Of a DNA stretch of 64,000 nucleotides, positions 23,301 through 34,100 are shown in pieces; position 1 is the stretch's first letter; each line of letters begins with the position of its first letter. The stretch is from Monocercomonoides exilis (lineage: Eukaryota > Preaxostyla > Oxymonadida > Polymastigidae). The DNA lies in assembly GCA_001643675.2 (NCBI GenBank), contig LSRY02000004.1, positions 874,001 through 938,000 on the forward strand, written 5' to 3'. The notes under the pieces were generated by a model. It saw only the letters and a program-made list of their open reading frames with translations. It ran no database searches and was not told the origin of the DNA. A program made the position numbers and the translations under genes.

Positions 23301-26300
23301 CAATTTCGGTTTGATCTTCGAGAGGGCCATTATTCACGGATGAATGCGATATTTGGGATTGATAGGTGTGATTACCAAAGTGATACAGATCTGATTGAAT
23401 TTGTGACTATTCATCAGAGCGACACAATCATTGTGAGCAGTATAAGTGGATTGAATGAAAAGAAATGTGGAACAAATGTTCTTCCATGCTATTCAATTGA
23501 TCATGGGCTGATTCACTTGACCTCAGATATTCTGAGTCTGATATTCATTGTTGAAGAAAGTGTGATAGGAGGAGAAATTGATCTGAAGGAAATGAGTTTG
23601 AATTCGAAGAGCAGAGAGATGTGTGAAGTTGAAGTGAAATCAAGCATTGGAAAAACAAGAGAGGCATTGGTAACAACAGCAGGAACAGTCTCATTGTTGA
23701 GGGTGATTTTTGTGTTTGATTCGAATTTCAACTCTCAACAGGAATCGTTGATATCTTCAGAAGGAGGGATTCTTGAGATAATGAATTGTTCATTCACATC
23801 AAAACAATCGACTGAAGAAGGAAATGTAGAATTTGCATATATTCCATTTCACATTATTAATACTGCAAAGGGAGAATTACGACTTGACGGATGTTTTTTG
23901 TCAAATCTGGTGCTCCATAAATCTGTATTTTATCTTTCATCAACTTCTCCATCTGTAATTGATTCATTAACGTTTTGCAATTCAACAATTAAAATTTCTC
24001 TGATAGAAATTTATGAATGTGGATCGTTGAATGTGGATCGATTATATGTTGGAAATGTCACAGTTGAAGAAAACGAAGAATCATTGATATCTTGCTTGCC
24101 AATGAAAAAGACGATGCAATTAACGAATTGCACAATAGGTGGAGTCAGCTCAAACAAAGCAAAAGGAAAATTGATGAAATTAGAGAATTGTACAGATGTG
24201 AAAATGGACAGTTGCATTTTTGATGGGAATTCAAAGGAAAGAAATGAACTGAATTTGAATGTAGAAGAAGAGATTTGCAGATGGGATGGATCTCTTGTGG
24301 ATATTGTGAAGAGTTCAGTTTTGATGAAAGATACAACACTATCAAATTCACCAGATGGCGGAATAACAATGAGTGGAGGAAATGTGAAAATTGAAATGGG
24401 ATTATTTGAAAGCAACAATCCATCAATCGAAGGATTCCCATCTTTGAGAAGAAATATTATGTGTGGAGATGCAGGAACATTGAATGTGTTGAGTTTGAAA
24501 GGTGGAGATGGGGTGCTACCCAACACCTCGATGTGGATTCTGAATGAAGGGTGCTCCGTTGGGGGGATGGCTGAAGAAAGAGAATCTGTTTTCTTTATTC
24601 CGTTGCTCGAGTCAGTGGAGAAAGAAGATGAAGGAACTGCGACAAAGCTTAAGATTAAAGGGCAGCTTCTTTTACCTTGCAATCTGATGTTGAGATTAGT
24701 TTTCAGGAGGGGCAGCGAAGAGCAGATTGAGAAATACGGTTTTGACACAGATGGGTTTATCTCGGAAAATGAAGTTCACTCATGGGTATCAACAGAAAAG
24801 CTGGGAAATATCGAAGATGAAACAGAAGTTTCTGTGTTGCTTCAATATGGAGATCCCACAGCGCCGAATTTTTCCAATTCATTCATTCTGAAGAACAAAA
24901 GTGAAACAAAAGTGAATGGAGATGGAAATCTTTCTGAAGGAGGAAAAGAAGGAAAGTCTAATTGGTTGTTGATTGTGATTGTGCTTATTGTGATATTATT
25001 TATTGTTTTCATCGGATTTGTAATTGTTGTTGTTCGGTGGAGAAAAGGAAAAGAAGAAATCAGGAAATATAAGGAAATTGTGAATGATAACATAATGAAG
25101 GATCCTAAACTGATTGAGATGACTACGATGGAGATGTCTCCTGAGGAGCAGTGGAGGAGAGCAGAGAGGGAGGCAGAGAAGAAGAATGAAGAGAGGATCA
25201 AGAAGAGGGTGTATGATACGAATATGCAACATTCTGAATCATCAGAGCATCTTTTGAGTGAGAGTGGCTCCACTGAATACATTTTGGGAAGAGATTCAGA
25301 CAAGATTCCTCAATGGGCACTGGAGAAAGATGAGGAAGAGGAAATTCGAAAGCAGACACCATCACCATCCATCTCATCCGCTTCAACAACAGACACTTCA
25401 GACACAGATTCAACGTTTGTTCGATCGGAGAGTCTGTGTCCAACCACCTCATCGATGTCGAATCTGGTGGATGCAATGGCCTGTTCATCGCCTCACGAGA
25501 AATTGATTGTGGACTTGAGGGATTCATTGTTCATGCTGCTGCACGGAAGGAATGAGAAGAAGGAGATGGCAATTGGCACGCTTCAGGAGAGAGAATATAC
25601 AGCTGTCCAAATCCTGTTCTGGGTGGCTAACCTTGCACTCCACTTCTTTGATGAGATGGAAAACCCTCTTCAGTCACTTGCCAATCTGAGTCCTCACATT
25701 GTGCTGTTCTCAGAACATATGGTGATATGCATTGTGATGCACTCTGATTTGCTTTCATCTGATGGTGATTCAGATTCATCATCCATCTCTTCATCGACTG
25801 TTGTGACATCTGCAAGTGATGATGATGATGAAAGTGACTCTCTGCCCTCGTCAGCCTTTGAGGATGAAGATAGTTTCAAAAAAGAGTGCCTGAGGTGGAT
25901 GGCGCCTGAGCTGCTGATGAACAAGAAGATGGGGGCAACAAAGGAATCAGTTGCCTTTTCAATTGGGATGATGCTGTGGGAATGTTTGACGCTGAAGATC
26001 CCGTTTGGGGAGTATGAGGCAGAGGTGGCGGGACAGAAGATTGTGAATGGAGAGAGGCCAAAAATCGAAGCAATCCAAAAACAAACACTTATAGAAATAG
26101 TAAAGCTATGTTTTTCGAGCAAGATGAACAAGCGTCCATCGCTTCTATATTTGAAGAGAGAGTTTATTCAGCTCTTTCCACCAGGAGCTGTAATGCTCAC
26201 TGTGACTGATGCGATTTGCATTGAAAACACATCAGATGAGAGAAATGAGAGTTTGATTTGCGAGAGCAATGAAAAAGAGAAAAACAATAACCAGGAGGAT

Positions 26301-26405
26301 GTGCCAACTGGATGTTTCGAAACGAAAAATAATGAAATAGCAGAACACTTCATAATAATGAATAACCCTTCAAGTGATTTCGTTTTGATTCTTGAAAACA
26401 AATGA
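17343..26405 (+). CDS. Pmp-like beta-helix receptor with degenerate kinase tail (3020 aa)
   Basis: A single exon. The ATG at 17343 gives a signal peptide (IFNFFALLFLVVHS, then Cys). An in-frame GTG 45 bases upstream is not used in eukaryotes. The ectodomain (to about residue 2535) has Ser/Thr/His/Pro-rich stretches and then Pmp-like repeats: GGAL/GGAV turns, CLFNNC, SFSGV and many N-glycosylation sequons. Cassette signatures CGRQGQTPC, CGLEKAPC, CGSEKFPC, CGSEEEPC and CGTNVLPC lie near residues 620, 993, 1345, 1660 and 2042. One transmembrane helix (about 2540-2566) is followed by RWRKGK. The cytoplasmic part has an EEQWRRAEREAEKK helix, an acidic Ser-rich linker and a protein-kinase C-lobe with RWMAPELL (about 2851), FSIGMMLWECLTLKIPFGE and NKRPSL. 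No Gly loop, VAIK Lys, HRD or DFG is visible; the catalytic-loop position reads LSPHIVLFSEHMV. So it is probably a non-catalytic receptor or adhesin with a docking tail. It is a paralogue of the gene at 56688. Confidence 0.88.
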   Translation: MVRCSTSEKAIFNFFALLFLVVHSCSCRDIAENRFQQICDEEKQKGEMSISDEKGTDNNIFSIRREVIGNVACNLLCCAHTSLNIINTSLCVSHLTMEPLSDYAFLTAQHHSAATICSSTCTIHPLSLNNNHHHNHCPLFLSAHASIALTNFSLITHQPAIFSFPLFSIPNNLLPHAHSPITTSFSISHSSFSSFIPLIQPFLFSPLSSSSSSLLHLHLQIHLDIHLSSTLFTNITTAPQSTHTIPVKPTHPHNSITTTTTNSTSTNTYTNTIPSFSLHSSLSIHSTIFLHTHNPIDGAIFPNLNSPSTSLTSFNTSFHHQTRSSPNAAEVHIGTETDRKRPGRLDSFDLNSHCFEWCTWENSNSSSLFGGALQVNCPNANLTITSCLFNNCSCKGEMAGGALFCQNLSNINIAKSNFSICSAAHGGAVASWGPQSNSVWTFSENRVENCSISGWCGTGWYFRLNNMTSDGQFLFSRCKCISISGGNSTGSLTFYNPPGTKPNQFLVNDCQFINNKLKSSSTSYSGAALCYINTFTWMSGAKLIGFCFFDGNTATNGQGNDVFFGGSSIAQSPFENCGSTTPSKRVWNNNTADNTEYNSWLPLISQNKIVANSGIDTDACGRQGQTPCATIEYALAGFALFQDASLTLLISIFTPSQALTFVASNTKITGNGTDATIIASSGIQQPNSSLSPSTTSSQDLSATSALFQQTQGSLTVSALAIAHNSTNQITPILFHLSDNSPSLNLNTTTITGTTSTPITTPLFFIAAGSLALNHTAITSLALNNPSIFHLASLTAPLALNSSNITHITSTATHASCVLSTSTSPALSISLANCTITNINSAPQNQQTATNGGCISFASSASDNTFTVSDTTFSTCSVSEDTSSGGRGGALMIEYKDDSEVSSTTFSITNIVFSANKASVGRDLYFVCESLVASVKEPLFAFMRSITEKDNSVVGHDRTDAFGDWDVDLFIFLNGYFADSVYVDGISGVEEVYCGLEKAPCKNVNYGMGHLKKTLNVKEEIIVISNSLVTGCVDVGRMCIKAKTETTVQIECQTEVSGSEEECILKSALLTKMEFIGIVVPSSFNRTISAVIESSTQNGELHMKNCAMSVIGGKQNTIRFSLIKSTGKMVELEFVTISDVKSSVSLFSFSLSSANANEGENEQEYKVKLLNCTLKGLEIDGSGEAAVFGGNMGVEMAINRSKIEGALSEKSKEGGALKIVLNEGGYVALDYSSFTGCVCENMSEGGKGGGIYLDCSSNEEGFQLSSITFSGCSATVGKNMFVMSGNLVITVNTERFAFDCTDYKDDGNAFVGEDGIYGEMDLRVFLVSLKWIDVSVSTGGHDALGCGSEKFPCESMKSGIDHIDRSGTEGERKVKVRDEGTIEDIYSFTDALAIDGCVNEGDETKHKPIHFERAIKGNSESTSSVISLTASLSLLSLKLQIPSQFVPSMNSLISSSGVLHLENCLFEIQSSTDIVQYALISTTSGSCTLKGCSLSDCSFIKSPMVMASSVLFESNNFSHIENTGSKEGGVANIALKDEEELVMKSTNASSCSLSSGNGKGGFLYLDCQECLNEKPFVIDVGLTFENNKAAIGKNVFILGKDFNNSVTNNTFKFDYSAMKDDKTLFVGSDSNHQEKDLFVFLIPFSSFEIFISSEGFDVARCGSEEEPCFTMWKGMKNMIEGEGNKTVQITGSTTIRDSFNMSNYQIKKSVKMGEEDTKAILYFEKAIGSQLEYFMENYNHLELMNIQLQLASGFDNSAKTIISNKNGELVITGCSFHSDAEVNNGFDCVFVDVIGGSVDVNDLSMESCNVGNSIFAINNTGVSCHLMNVRVESLNESGGCILSIKKSETTTKTNEEGINLVIEKSSFSGVKRSDNGASVLESKSEKKICLVVNESDITEGKTELSEKGGAVFFTLGMFGSMKMIDSTITHCSCSNSTGRGGGLYLATKERGGLNFTFVGMKFSSNTAKVGNDIFIECFNISSQINESQFRFDLREGHYSRMNAIFGIDRCDYQSDTDLIEFVTIHQSDTIIVSSISGLNEKKCGTNVLPCYSIDHGLIHLTSDILSLIFIVEESVIGGEIDLKEMSLNSKSREMCEVEVKSSIGKTREALVTTAGTVSLLRVIFVFDSNFNSQQESLISSEGGILEIMNCSFTSKQSTEEGNVEFAYIPFHIINTAKGELRLDGCFLSNLVLHKSVFYLSSTSPSVIDSLTFCNSTIKISLIEIYECGSLNVDRLYVGNVTVEENEESLISCLPMKKTMQLTNCTIGGVSSNKAKGKLMKLENCTDVKMDSCIFDGNSKERNELNLNVEEEICRWDGSLVDIVKSSVLMKDTTLSNSPDGGITMSGGNVKIEMGLFESNNPSIEGFPSLRRNIMCGDAGTLNVLSLKGGDGVLPNTSMWILNEGCSVGGMAEERESVFFIPLLESVEKEDEGTATKLKIKGQLLLPCNLMLRLVFRRGSEEQIEKYGFDTDGFISENEVHSWVSTEKLGNIEDETEVSVLLQYGDPTAPNFSNSFILKNKSETKVNGDGNLSEGGKEGKSNWLLIVIVLIVILFIVFIGFVIVVVRWRKGKEEIRKYKEIVNDNIMKDPKLIEMTTMEMSPEEQWRRAEREAEKKNEERIKKRVYDTNMQHSESSEHLLSESGSTEYILGRDSDKIPQWALEKDEEEEIRKQTPSPSISSASTTDTSDTDSTFVRSESLCPTTSSMSNLVDAMACSSPHEKLIVDLRDSLFMLLHGRNEKKEMAIGTLQEREYTAVQILFWVANLALHFFDEMENPLQSLANLSPHIVLFSEHMVICIVMHSDLLSSDGDSDSSSISSSTVVTSASDDDDESDSLPSSAFEDEDSFKKECLRWMAPELLMNKKMGATKESVAFSIGMMLWECLTLKIPFGEYEAEVAGQKIVNGERPKIEAIQKQTLIEIVKLCFSSKMNKRPSLLYLKREFIQLFPPGAVMLTVTDAICIENTSDERNESLICESNEKEKNNNQEDVPTGCFETKNNEIAEHFIIMNNPSSDFVLILENK
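19160..24450 (+). repeat. Five ectodomain cassettes of about 315-380 residues
   Basis: Cassettes are opened by Cys-Gly, then four or five residues, Pro-Cys, with codons at 19200, 20319, 21375, 22320 and 23466. Each contains a short strand motif, a leading beta-helix part with GGAL/GGAV, and a closing FxxNxAxVGxDxF-like unit (for example SANKASVGRDLYF, SGCSATVGKNMFV, ENNKAAIGKNVFI, SSNTAKVGNDIFI) about 100 residues before the next signature. The order is constant, so they arose by internal duplication, but DNA identity between them is low. Confidence 0.75.
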
Positions 26406-27367
26406 TTTTTAACATTTAATTTTTTTTTGCACGTCATGCCATTCAATGGAATTAGTGATGATGAAAAGTTTTTACCAAAATGAAAGCAGATATTGTTTCT
26501 TTTCTTTGATTTTGCTTATGAAATGCTGATATGATGTATAAACTGAACATGTACCTTTTTTTCGTGGATGAAACTTGGTTAATCATCATCAGCCTCTCGT
26601 TGATCCGTTTGAGATTAATGTCTTTTTGAAGAGCCAAAAGTCAATTTATAATATAAACATTATAATTTTGGTAAATTAATAATTGTTGTTTCAAAGTGAG
26701 AACTCAAAACACAAAACGTTTAATACTTGAAGAATCAAAAATTTTGTGAAATAGAAAAATATTTGGTTCACTTTTGACTTTTTAAAAATTGTGATTTATT
26801 GAATGTTCTTTTGAATGTGAATTTATTTTTATTTGTTCTTTTTTTTTTTTTGTTTTTGATTGATGTGTACTAAAAAGAAAGTGATTTCTTTCAGCGCTTT
26901 TATATTCATTTTAAACAGTTAAATGCAGTGCGTTACTATTTGTTTTTTATTTCCGTTTATTATTCACTGAGAAATTGAAGATTTTTGTAAAATGAAGCTG
27001 CTTTTTCTTGTCGATCAAGCCTTTCCCCTAAAACTTCGAATTACTGTTTTATGAAATGTTTTCTTTCACTTTTTTATCATTTGAAATTATGAATTGAAGA
27101 AATTCTTTTTTTCCTTGTCATTTTCTCATAACACTTTTATCATTTCACACAAACACAAATTTATATTTTTCTTTTCATATAAAATGTCATCCGAAAAATT
27201 TTCACATCATTTTTTAAAAAAATTATACAAATATTTAATTAGTGTTATAAGATAATCACACTTGGATATTTGCTCAATCTCGTTTTCATATAAAAGTTTG
27301 ATCTGAGATTTATTAAAAGTTAGCTCATTATTGCTTTTTGTGAAATGCAGAGAGAGAGAGAGAGAGA

Positions 27368-27418
<51 letters not shown>

Positions 27419-28180
27419 AACTTTTTTTTTCATTTTGACTATCAATAACGAAAATATTTCAAAAATGAAAATGTCGCATATTAAAATTGACAACAACTGT
27501 TCTCTTTTTATTCATTAACTTTTTTTCCTTTATTTTTTCAAAAAATTGTTCTTTAAACAAGAACAACGCTCAACTGAATCATTTATTTTGATTAATTTTT
27601 TATAAGACTTCCAAATGAGAATTATTTAGTTCTCAAAAATTGAAGGAATCTTGAAATGCATTTTGTTTTTTAAAAATTAATCATTTCAATGTTTAATATC
27701 ATGAAAAAAAGATCAATTGAGTTAAAAGGATTGACACAGATATAAAACAAGAAATATAAAAATGAGGAAATTCCAATCGAGAATAATGTTCACGCTGCAG
27801 CTCTTAATGAAGTTAAAAATTAACTTAATAACTTCAAAAAAAGAGAAATGCAAAAGTACCTTTTTTTTCAATTGGAATTTGAGGAATTTTTATAGTATTT
27901 TTTCCCCATTAATTTTAAATATTATCATTCATTAATTTTTCAAGTTTTGCTAACCCTGAATCCTTCCATGTATCAAAAACAGTTTATCGAACATTTTCTA
28001 AGTTTCTCTTTCCATTTTTCTCAATTCTTTTCTTTTTTGAAATGTAGAATAAATCATTAAAATGATTTCATTAGCATATCTTCTTTCTTAATTTACATCT
28101 GTTCAAAGCATCAACTTTCAATTTTTCGATTTTTTAAAAAATCAATAATTCGAAATTTGTGAGAATTATCAATCAATCTT
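26406..28180. other. AT-rich spacer between converging genes
   Basis: It holds the 3' flanks of the receptor (plus) and the FHA gene (minus), a GA microsatellite and several A or T runs. No credible reading frame is seen on either strand. Confidence 0.55.
27349..27415 (+). repeat. GA dinucleotide microsatellite
   Basis: 67 bases of AG repeats with a few AAAG interruptions near 27367-27376. Noncoding. Confidence 0.95.
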
Positions 28181-31100
28181 TCACACATTTTCGTTAATAT
28201 GTGGCAATTTCGAACTTTTCCCTGATTCTTGCTTCATCAAATAATTTTTTGGTCTTCCAATAGAAGATTGCGTACGATTTGAAGCAGAAGGAGCAGACAA
28301 AGAAGAGGGCGGATGCGATGCCATTTGCTTGCGCGCTTGCATGCGTTGATGCGTTCGCTGCGCTTGGATATTATATGCAGCTCTTGCTGGCGTTGCCGTG
28401 GTAAGAGAGAAAGATTTATTTGCAGATTGTACTTCAGAGACAGTCTCAGAAAATGGTGACAGACGTGTCGGAGAAAATGTTTGACGAAAAACTGAAGGAG
28501 AGGCTTTCATTTTCTCTTTCAGCTGCTGCCAATCCAGCGTTAAAGAATCAAATTCTTTCATAAGTTTTTGAGTTTGTGGATGACCTTCTGTTTCTTCCAA
28601 TGTTTCCTCACTTTGCATTTTCACTGAATCTTTTGGCTTTTCAATACTTGCATCTTGCACATTTTCTTTAACATTCGAATTGTCTCTCTTCATTTTTTCA
28701 TCAATTGGTTGCTGAAACTGAGCTTCATTTTGAGGATGAGCTATGGCCAAAGATGAAGAAGCTGATGGAGTTACTGTTTTGCTGCGATCCAAAGCTTTTT
28801 GAAGAGATGAATCCGTTTTTAAATCAACAGGTCCTGCTTCTTCAAGAGGCTTCCGTTCTGAAATAGTGGATGGCTGAAAGCTCTTTTCTTCTTCAGAAGA
28901 AAGTGATGGTTTCGACTCTTCTGGCAACACATTCATCAAAATCCCTTCTTTGTTCGATTCTAATTGAATACTTCCAATTGAAGACATTGCCCTTTTTGCA
29001 TTTCCAGCATTCTCAAGTGGTTTTTGGGAGAAAGCTTTTATTGTACCATTATTCTTTCCATTCTGTCCCATGCTATCGTTGTGTGAAAAACCTCCTCTGG
29101 TACTTGAATTTTTCTGCAAAGCATTATCTGCATGCATCTTTGGCATTGAAAGTGTCTTTATTCTCTTTCTCCATTTTCTTTGCTCTTCTTTCATTTTTGC
29201 TTCGTTCTCTTTCTTTCTTTCTTCTTCTTCAATCGTTACTGAGCTCCAGGTATCAGGCTGCAACTGAAATCTCACTCGCTGTTGAGAGCTTGTCAAAATC
29301 GGTGAAGGACTAAGACGAGAGTCTGTTTGAGATAAATTGGATCTTTTATTTGATCTTTCACTGCTGCGATCATCTGCTCCTTGCATTGTGTTGATCTCGC
29401 TTGAGTCTTGCTCAAAACTCTGATGTGAATGATTATTAAGATCTGGTGTTGAACCTCGCGATGGAGAGAAACGAGAAGAAGATTTAGTTGATGGATCAAG
29501 TTCATTAGACATCCGTGGTGGTGATTGGCGAAATCCAACTCCGTCATAATCAGCCGAGGTTAACTTTCTATTCAGAAATATCTGCTCATTCAATTCATTT
29601 TCTCTTTCTCTTTCTCTTCTGTTCTCTTCTGCTATTCTTTGCTCTCTTTCTGCATTTTCCCTTGCCGCTTCAGCTTCCTTTCTCATCCTTTCCTCTTCTT
29701 CATATTGCCTCCTCATTTTTTCCTTTTCTCTTTCTTCTTCTTCTTTTCTATTCCTTTCTTTCTCTTCTGCTTCTTGTCTTCTTCTTTCCTTTTCTTGAGC
29801 TCTCCTTTCTTCTTCAATAATTCTTTTTTTTTCTTCCTCTTCTCGTCGTCTTCTTCTCTCTTCTCTTCTTTGCCTTCTTGCTTCTTCCCTTGCCAAATAT
29901 TGTTCTTCCAGTAATCTTTTTCTCTCTTCCTCTTCTTTTGCTCTCCTTTCTTCTTCTTCTGCTTCTTCTTCAAGTCGTCTTTGTTCCTCTTCTTCTCTTT
30001 TCATTCGCTCTCTCTCCTCTTCTTCTCTTCTCTTCTGCCTTATCATTTCTAATCTTTGCTCTTCTTTTTTTCTCAGAAGTTGTTGTCTAATTAATTCATC
30101 AGCCTCCCTTTGTCTTTCTGCTGCTGCTTCATTCATTTCCTTTTCTCTTTGTAGTTTCGCTCGCAGTTCGTCCATCATTCTCCATCTTTCCATTATTGAA
30201 TTATATTCATCTTCAACAGTTGGCTTCGAAGAAAAGCTGCTTGCTTGATATTTTTCATCTTTCAGAGATGAATGAATTGCTTTTGAATTTTTTTCGATTT
30301 CTCTTTTTTCAAATGGATGCGAATAGGATGAATTTGTTCTTTGTTTTTGCTTGGGAAATTGTGCTATTTCTTTTGCATCGTCAAACATTCTTTCTCTATT
30401 TTCAGAATTTCTTTCATTTTGCAGAAAGATCTGAGGAACATTTCCTTTCTCTTTCTCTGTCTCTCGCCTGGATAAATGCGGTTCGACACCTGTCTCTATT
30501 CTCTCTTTTAGATTAAGCTTAAGATTATCTCTTTCTTGTGCTTCTCTCCACAAGGAGTCATGCAGCGATATCATGGATTCAGACATATTTGCAACTTTTT
30601 CTCCGTCAGTCATTTCTCTAAGCAAGCGAATCTCATTTTTCAGCTTCTGAAATTCGGCTTCATAGTATTTTGAATCAGTTTCGTTGTTTTTAACATTTTC
30701 ATCTTTTGATTCCTTTAATAGCCTTTCCTTTTCTATTTGAAGTCGTTGTATTTCTTCTTTCAAACATTGGATCTGCTCCTGCTTCGTCCTTTCCCTGGAT
30801 TTAATTGCGCACACAGTCATCATTTCTTCATGAAGTTGTGTGATTAGCTGTGCTCCATTCACAACGCGTGAAGAAATAACTGAGCTCTGACTTTCTTTGT
30901 TCTCAGATTGTCTCATTTCCCTAACTTCGCTTTCCTTTCCTTTTCTTTCTAATTTTTTATCATTTTCATTTTCATCTTCATTTCTGTCTGTTTGTAGTTC
31001 TGTTTGAGCTTTCCATTCTTTTTCTCCAACTGATATTCTGAGCAAATTCATCAAATAATCTGACATTCTCCATGCAAATTCCTTGTTTGCCGAAGTTAGC

Positions 31101-34100
31101 ATCGATTCTTTTTCATTCTCTGCAGTTTCTAATGCGGATTTCTTTTCGGACAACGTAGTGTATTGTGAATACAACTGCTTCCAATGATTAATCTGAGAAG
31201 AGAGAATTCCAGATAAATAAGTTGAAACGTGATAGCTGTGAAGAATCGAATCTAATTCTTTCATTGAATTTTTTTGTTTTGGCAAAATTGAAGAAGTCGC
31301 TGGTGATAAAGCATTAAAAGCAGTAAATCCACATTCGTTCTTTTCTCCGAAACGAGAATTTGATCCTTTGCTGGTTAATTCTGAAGAAGAAGAAGAAGAA
31401 GAAGAAGTAACATTAGGATTTATTGAATGCGGAGTAATGTCTCCGTTTGCTTGCATGTATCGCTCTGAAACATCCTTAAGGAAAGCTATGTCTTCATTCT
31501 CCAACGATGTCAATTCCTTCATCTGCTGAATCATGCTTGTCAATTCTTTGAGTTCATTTTGTTTTCTTTCTTTGATGATACGCTCCTCTTCTTTGTCCTC
31601 ATTGCTTTCTGAAGAGCCGGGCTTTGAATAATTCTCATCAGAATTTTGGCTGTCTTCCATTGGGTTGATAGCACCATCGTCATCATTTTTCTCTTTGCGG
31701 CTGCTGTTTATCTGATTTATACTTTGTTCTTTTGCTTCGAGTTGACCGACTCGCCAGAAAGAATCAGGCTTTATGTTATACACTTTTAAAAGCTGCTTTA
31801 ATCTGTCATTTTCTTTCGCTGCGGCATTTGCATCTGACTTATATTTTTCAAATAAACCGTCAAGTTCTTTCTCCTTCATCTCAAAGTTTATCTGCTTTTC
31901 TTTTTCTTCTTTTGCGCGTTCTTTTATTTGCTTTTTGTGTTCGTCATCATTGTTTATCTTCCCAATTAGGGCTAATCCATCATTTGCTGCTGGATCAAAA
32001 AGAAGAAGTGTTTGGTTTGCCTGCTCCAGCTGCCGCATTGACATTGCAAGGTGCATACGCTCTTCCACAGGATCAGCAGCAACAATAGGCTGCGAAGGGA
32101 AAGAAGGAAAATGTTGAATATGAGGATTTGCCAGAGAAGCGAGCGTAGGAAGTTGATTGCGATATGGATGAGAAGACTGAATTTGATCGAATTGGTAATG
32201 TTGATAAGGGAATTGAGTGCTGGAAGACTTTGAGTCAAAAGAAGGATCAGTCTGTTGTTGCACAAGAAAAGCAATTGCGTTATGAGCAGAAGTCGCAATT
32301 GAATAGATACGTTGAACAACTTTTAACTTTGACCAATTTTCTTCTAAATCTTCATCATTTGTATGAAAACTGTCTTTTAAGCGTCTGTCTCGTAAAGAAA
32401 TTCTGGAAGATTTATTCATCTGTTTGCTTCGCTTATCTCCATACTTTTCATCAGGCTCTTCCATTTGATCGACTCTTGGCTTCCATTTCACTCTTTTCGT
32501 ATTCGCTTCTCTCAGTTTTTCATACAAAATCACATCTCTCAGCGCTTCTTTCTTTCCTTCTTCTTTCGCTAACATCTCCTTCATCCGGCGGATCTCCTCT
32601 TCTTTCCTCACTTTCGCTTCTTCTTCCAATTCCGCCCGTCTCACATCGCTTTCTCTCTCTCTCATTTGCATCGATGTCAGATGCCGTTCAACAAACGGGT
32701 CAGCTTTTTCTGTGTGAGAATGAGCCTTTGAAAGAAGGGCTGTCAAAAGCTGGGCTTCTGGTGTGAATGCAGACGATTGCTGTGGCTGAGGAAACGGTTG
32801 GGTGATAATTGGTATGACAAGCGGCGATGTTAAAGGAAGTCCAGGCGATATTGAAGAAGGAGGCGTCTGCGAACTTGTGGGAATTTGAGTATTTTGTGTT
32901 TTGCCTTTTTGCTGCTCTTGTTGTTTTTGCTGTTGTTGGAACTGATCCAACTTCAAAAGCAAATCTTTTTTCATTTTTTCGTTTTCTTCTTCAGCAGCAA
33001 TCCTTTTCTTTCTTTCTTCTGTTTCGTTTTGTTCTGCCCGTTTTTCTTTTTCTTTTAATATATCGAGCTTCATTTGATTTCTTTCCTTTTCCAATTCCAC
33101 TCTTTCTCTTTCTCTTTTTCTTGCATTCATTTCTTCTCCTTTCCTTAGCCGCCTCTCCCATTGCTCCAACATTTCACCTCTCCCAGAAAGCGGTCTATCC
33201 TCATTTCTAACTTGCTGAAGGCTATTTATATCTGTAAATGATGAATCGAACCGATTTATCTCGTTTTGCCTTTGCCGATAAAGAGCATCATCTGCATACA
33301 CTCCATCAGAACCCCAACTATTTTGGCTATATGGATCATACCCGCTATTTACTTCCCTTTCAGCATTGTCTTTTGCAAACCTGCTTCTGCGTTTGTACTG
33401 AATAGGCTTTGGAGGAGGTGGAGGCTCTGGCGGATTCAATGGAATTGCCTGATCCAGATCTCTCAAATTGAGCGTTCGAAGTACTTGAGGTGAAGTGCCA
33501 ATTCCAGAAGAACTTTTCCCTGCAGGTGATGTTTGAGATTGGAACTGCTCTGAAGTTGATGGAAAAGGGAATGATGATCGCATTGTTGACATTAAAGGAG
33601 AAGAAGAAGATGAAGGATCTGAAGATGAACGCCTTGCATCGAAACGAAAAGCGCCACTCTGTTCAGAAGGAGAAAAATCTGGCATAGACATTATTGTTGA
33701 TCCTCTTTTCCCTCCAACTCCTTCGCTTGCTTCAAAATTGCGCCCATATCTAATTTGCCCTGAAAGTGAATTTCTTGCATTTTGCTCTGCCATCTGTGCA
33801 CTGCTCATTCCTGCAACTGGAAGACTGGAAGGGTCCATTTCTAGCCAATGCCTTGGCCTTTCAGAATTCGCATTTGGCTTTCCTGAAGATGAAGCTTTTG
33901 CATTTAACATTTTTGCTATTTCAGGTTTTGTTCTAGCAATTGCTTTGGGATTTGTAAATTCAAACTTAAACGATGCAATATCCAATCCAAATCTTATATT
34001 ATCTCCTTGCTCAAGTGAATGCTTTTCAGAACTTATTCGCTCTCCATTCACATAACTTCCATTTCGAGAATTGTTATCATAAAGTTCACATCTCTCACCA

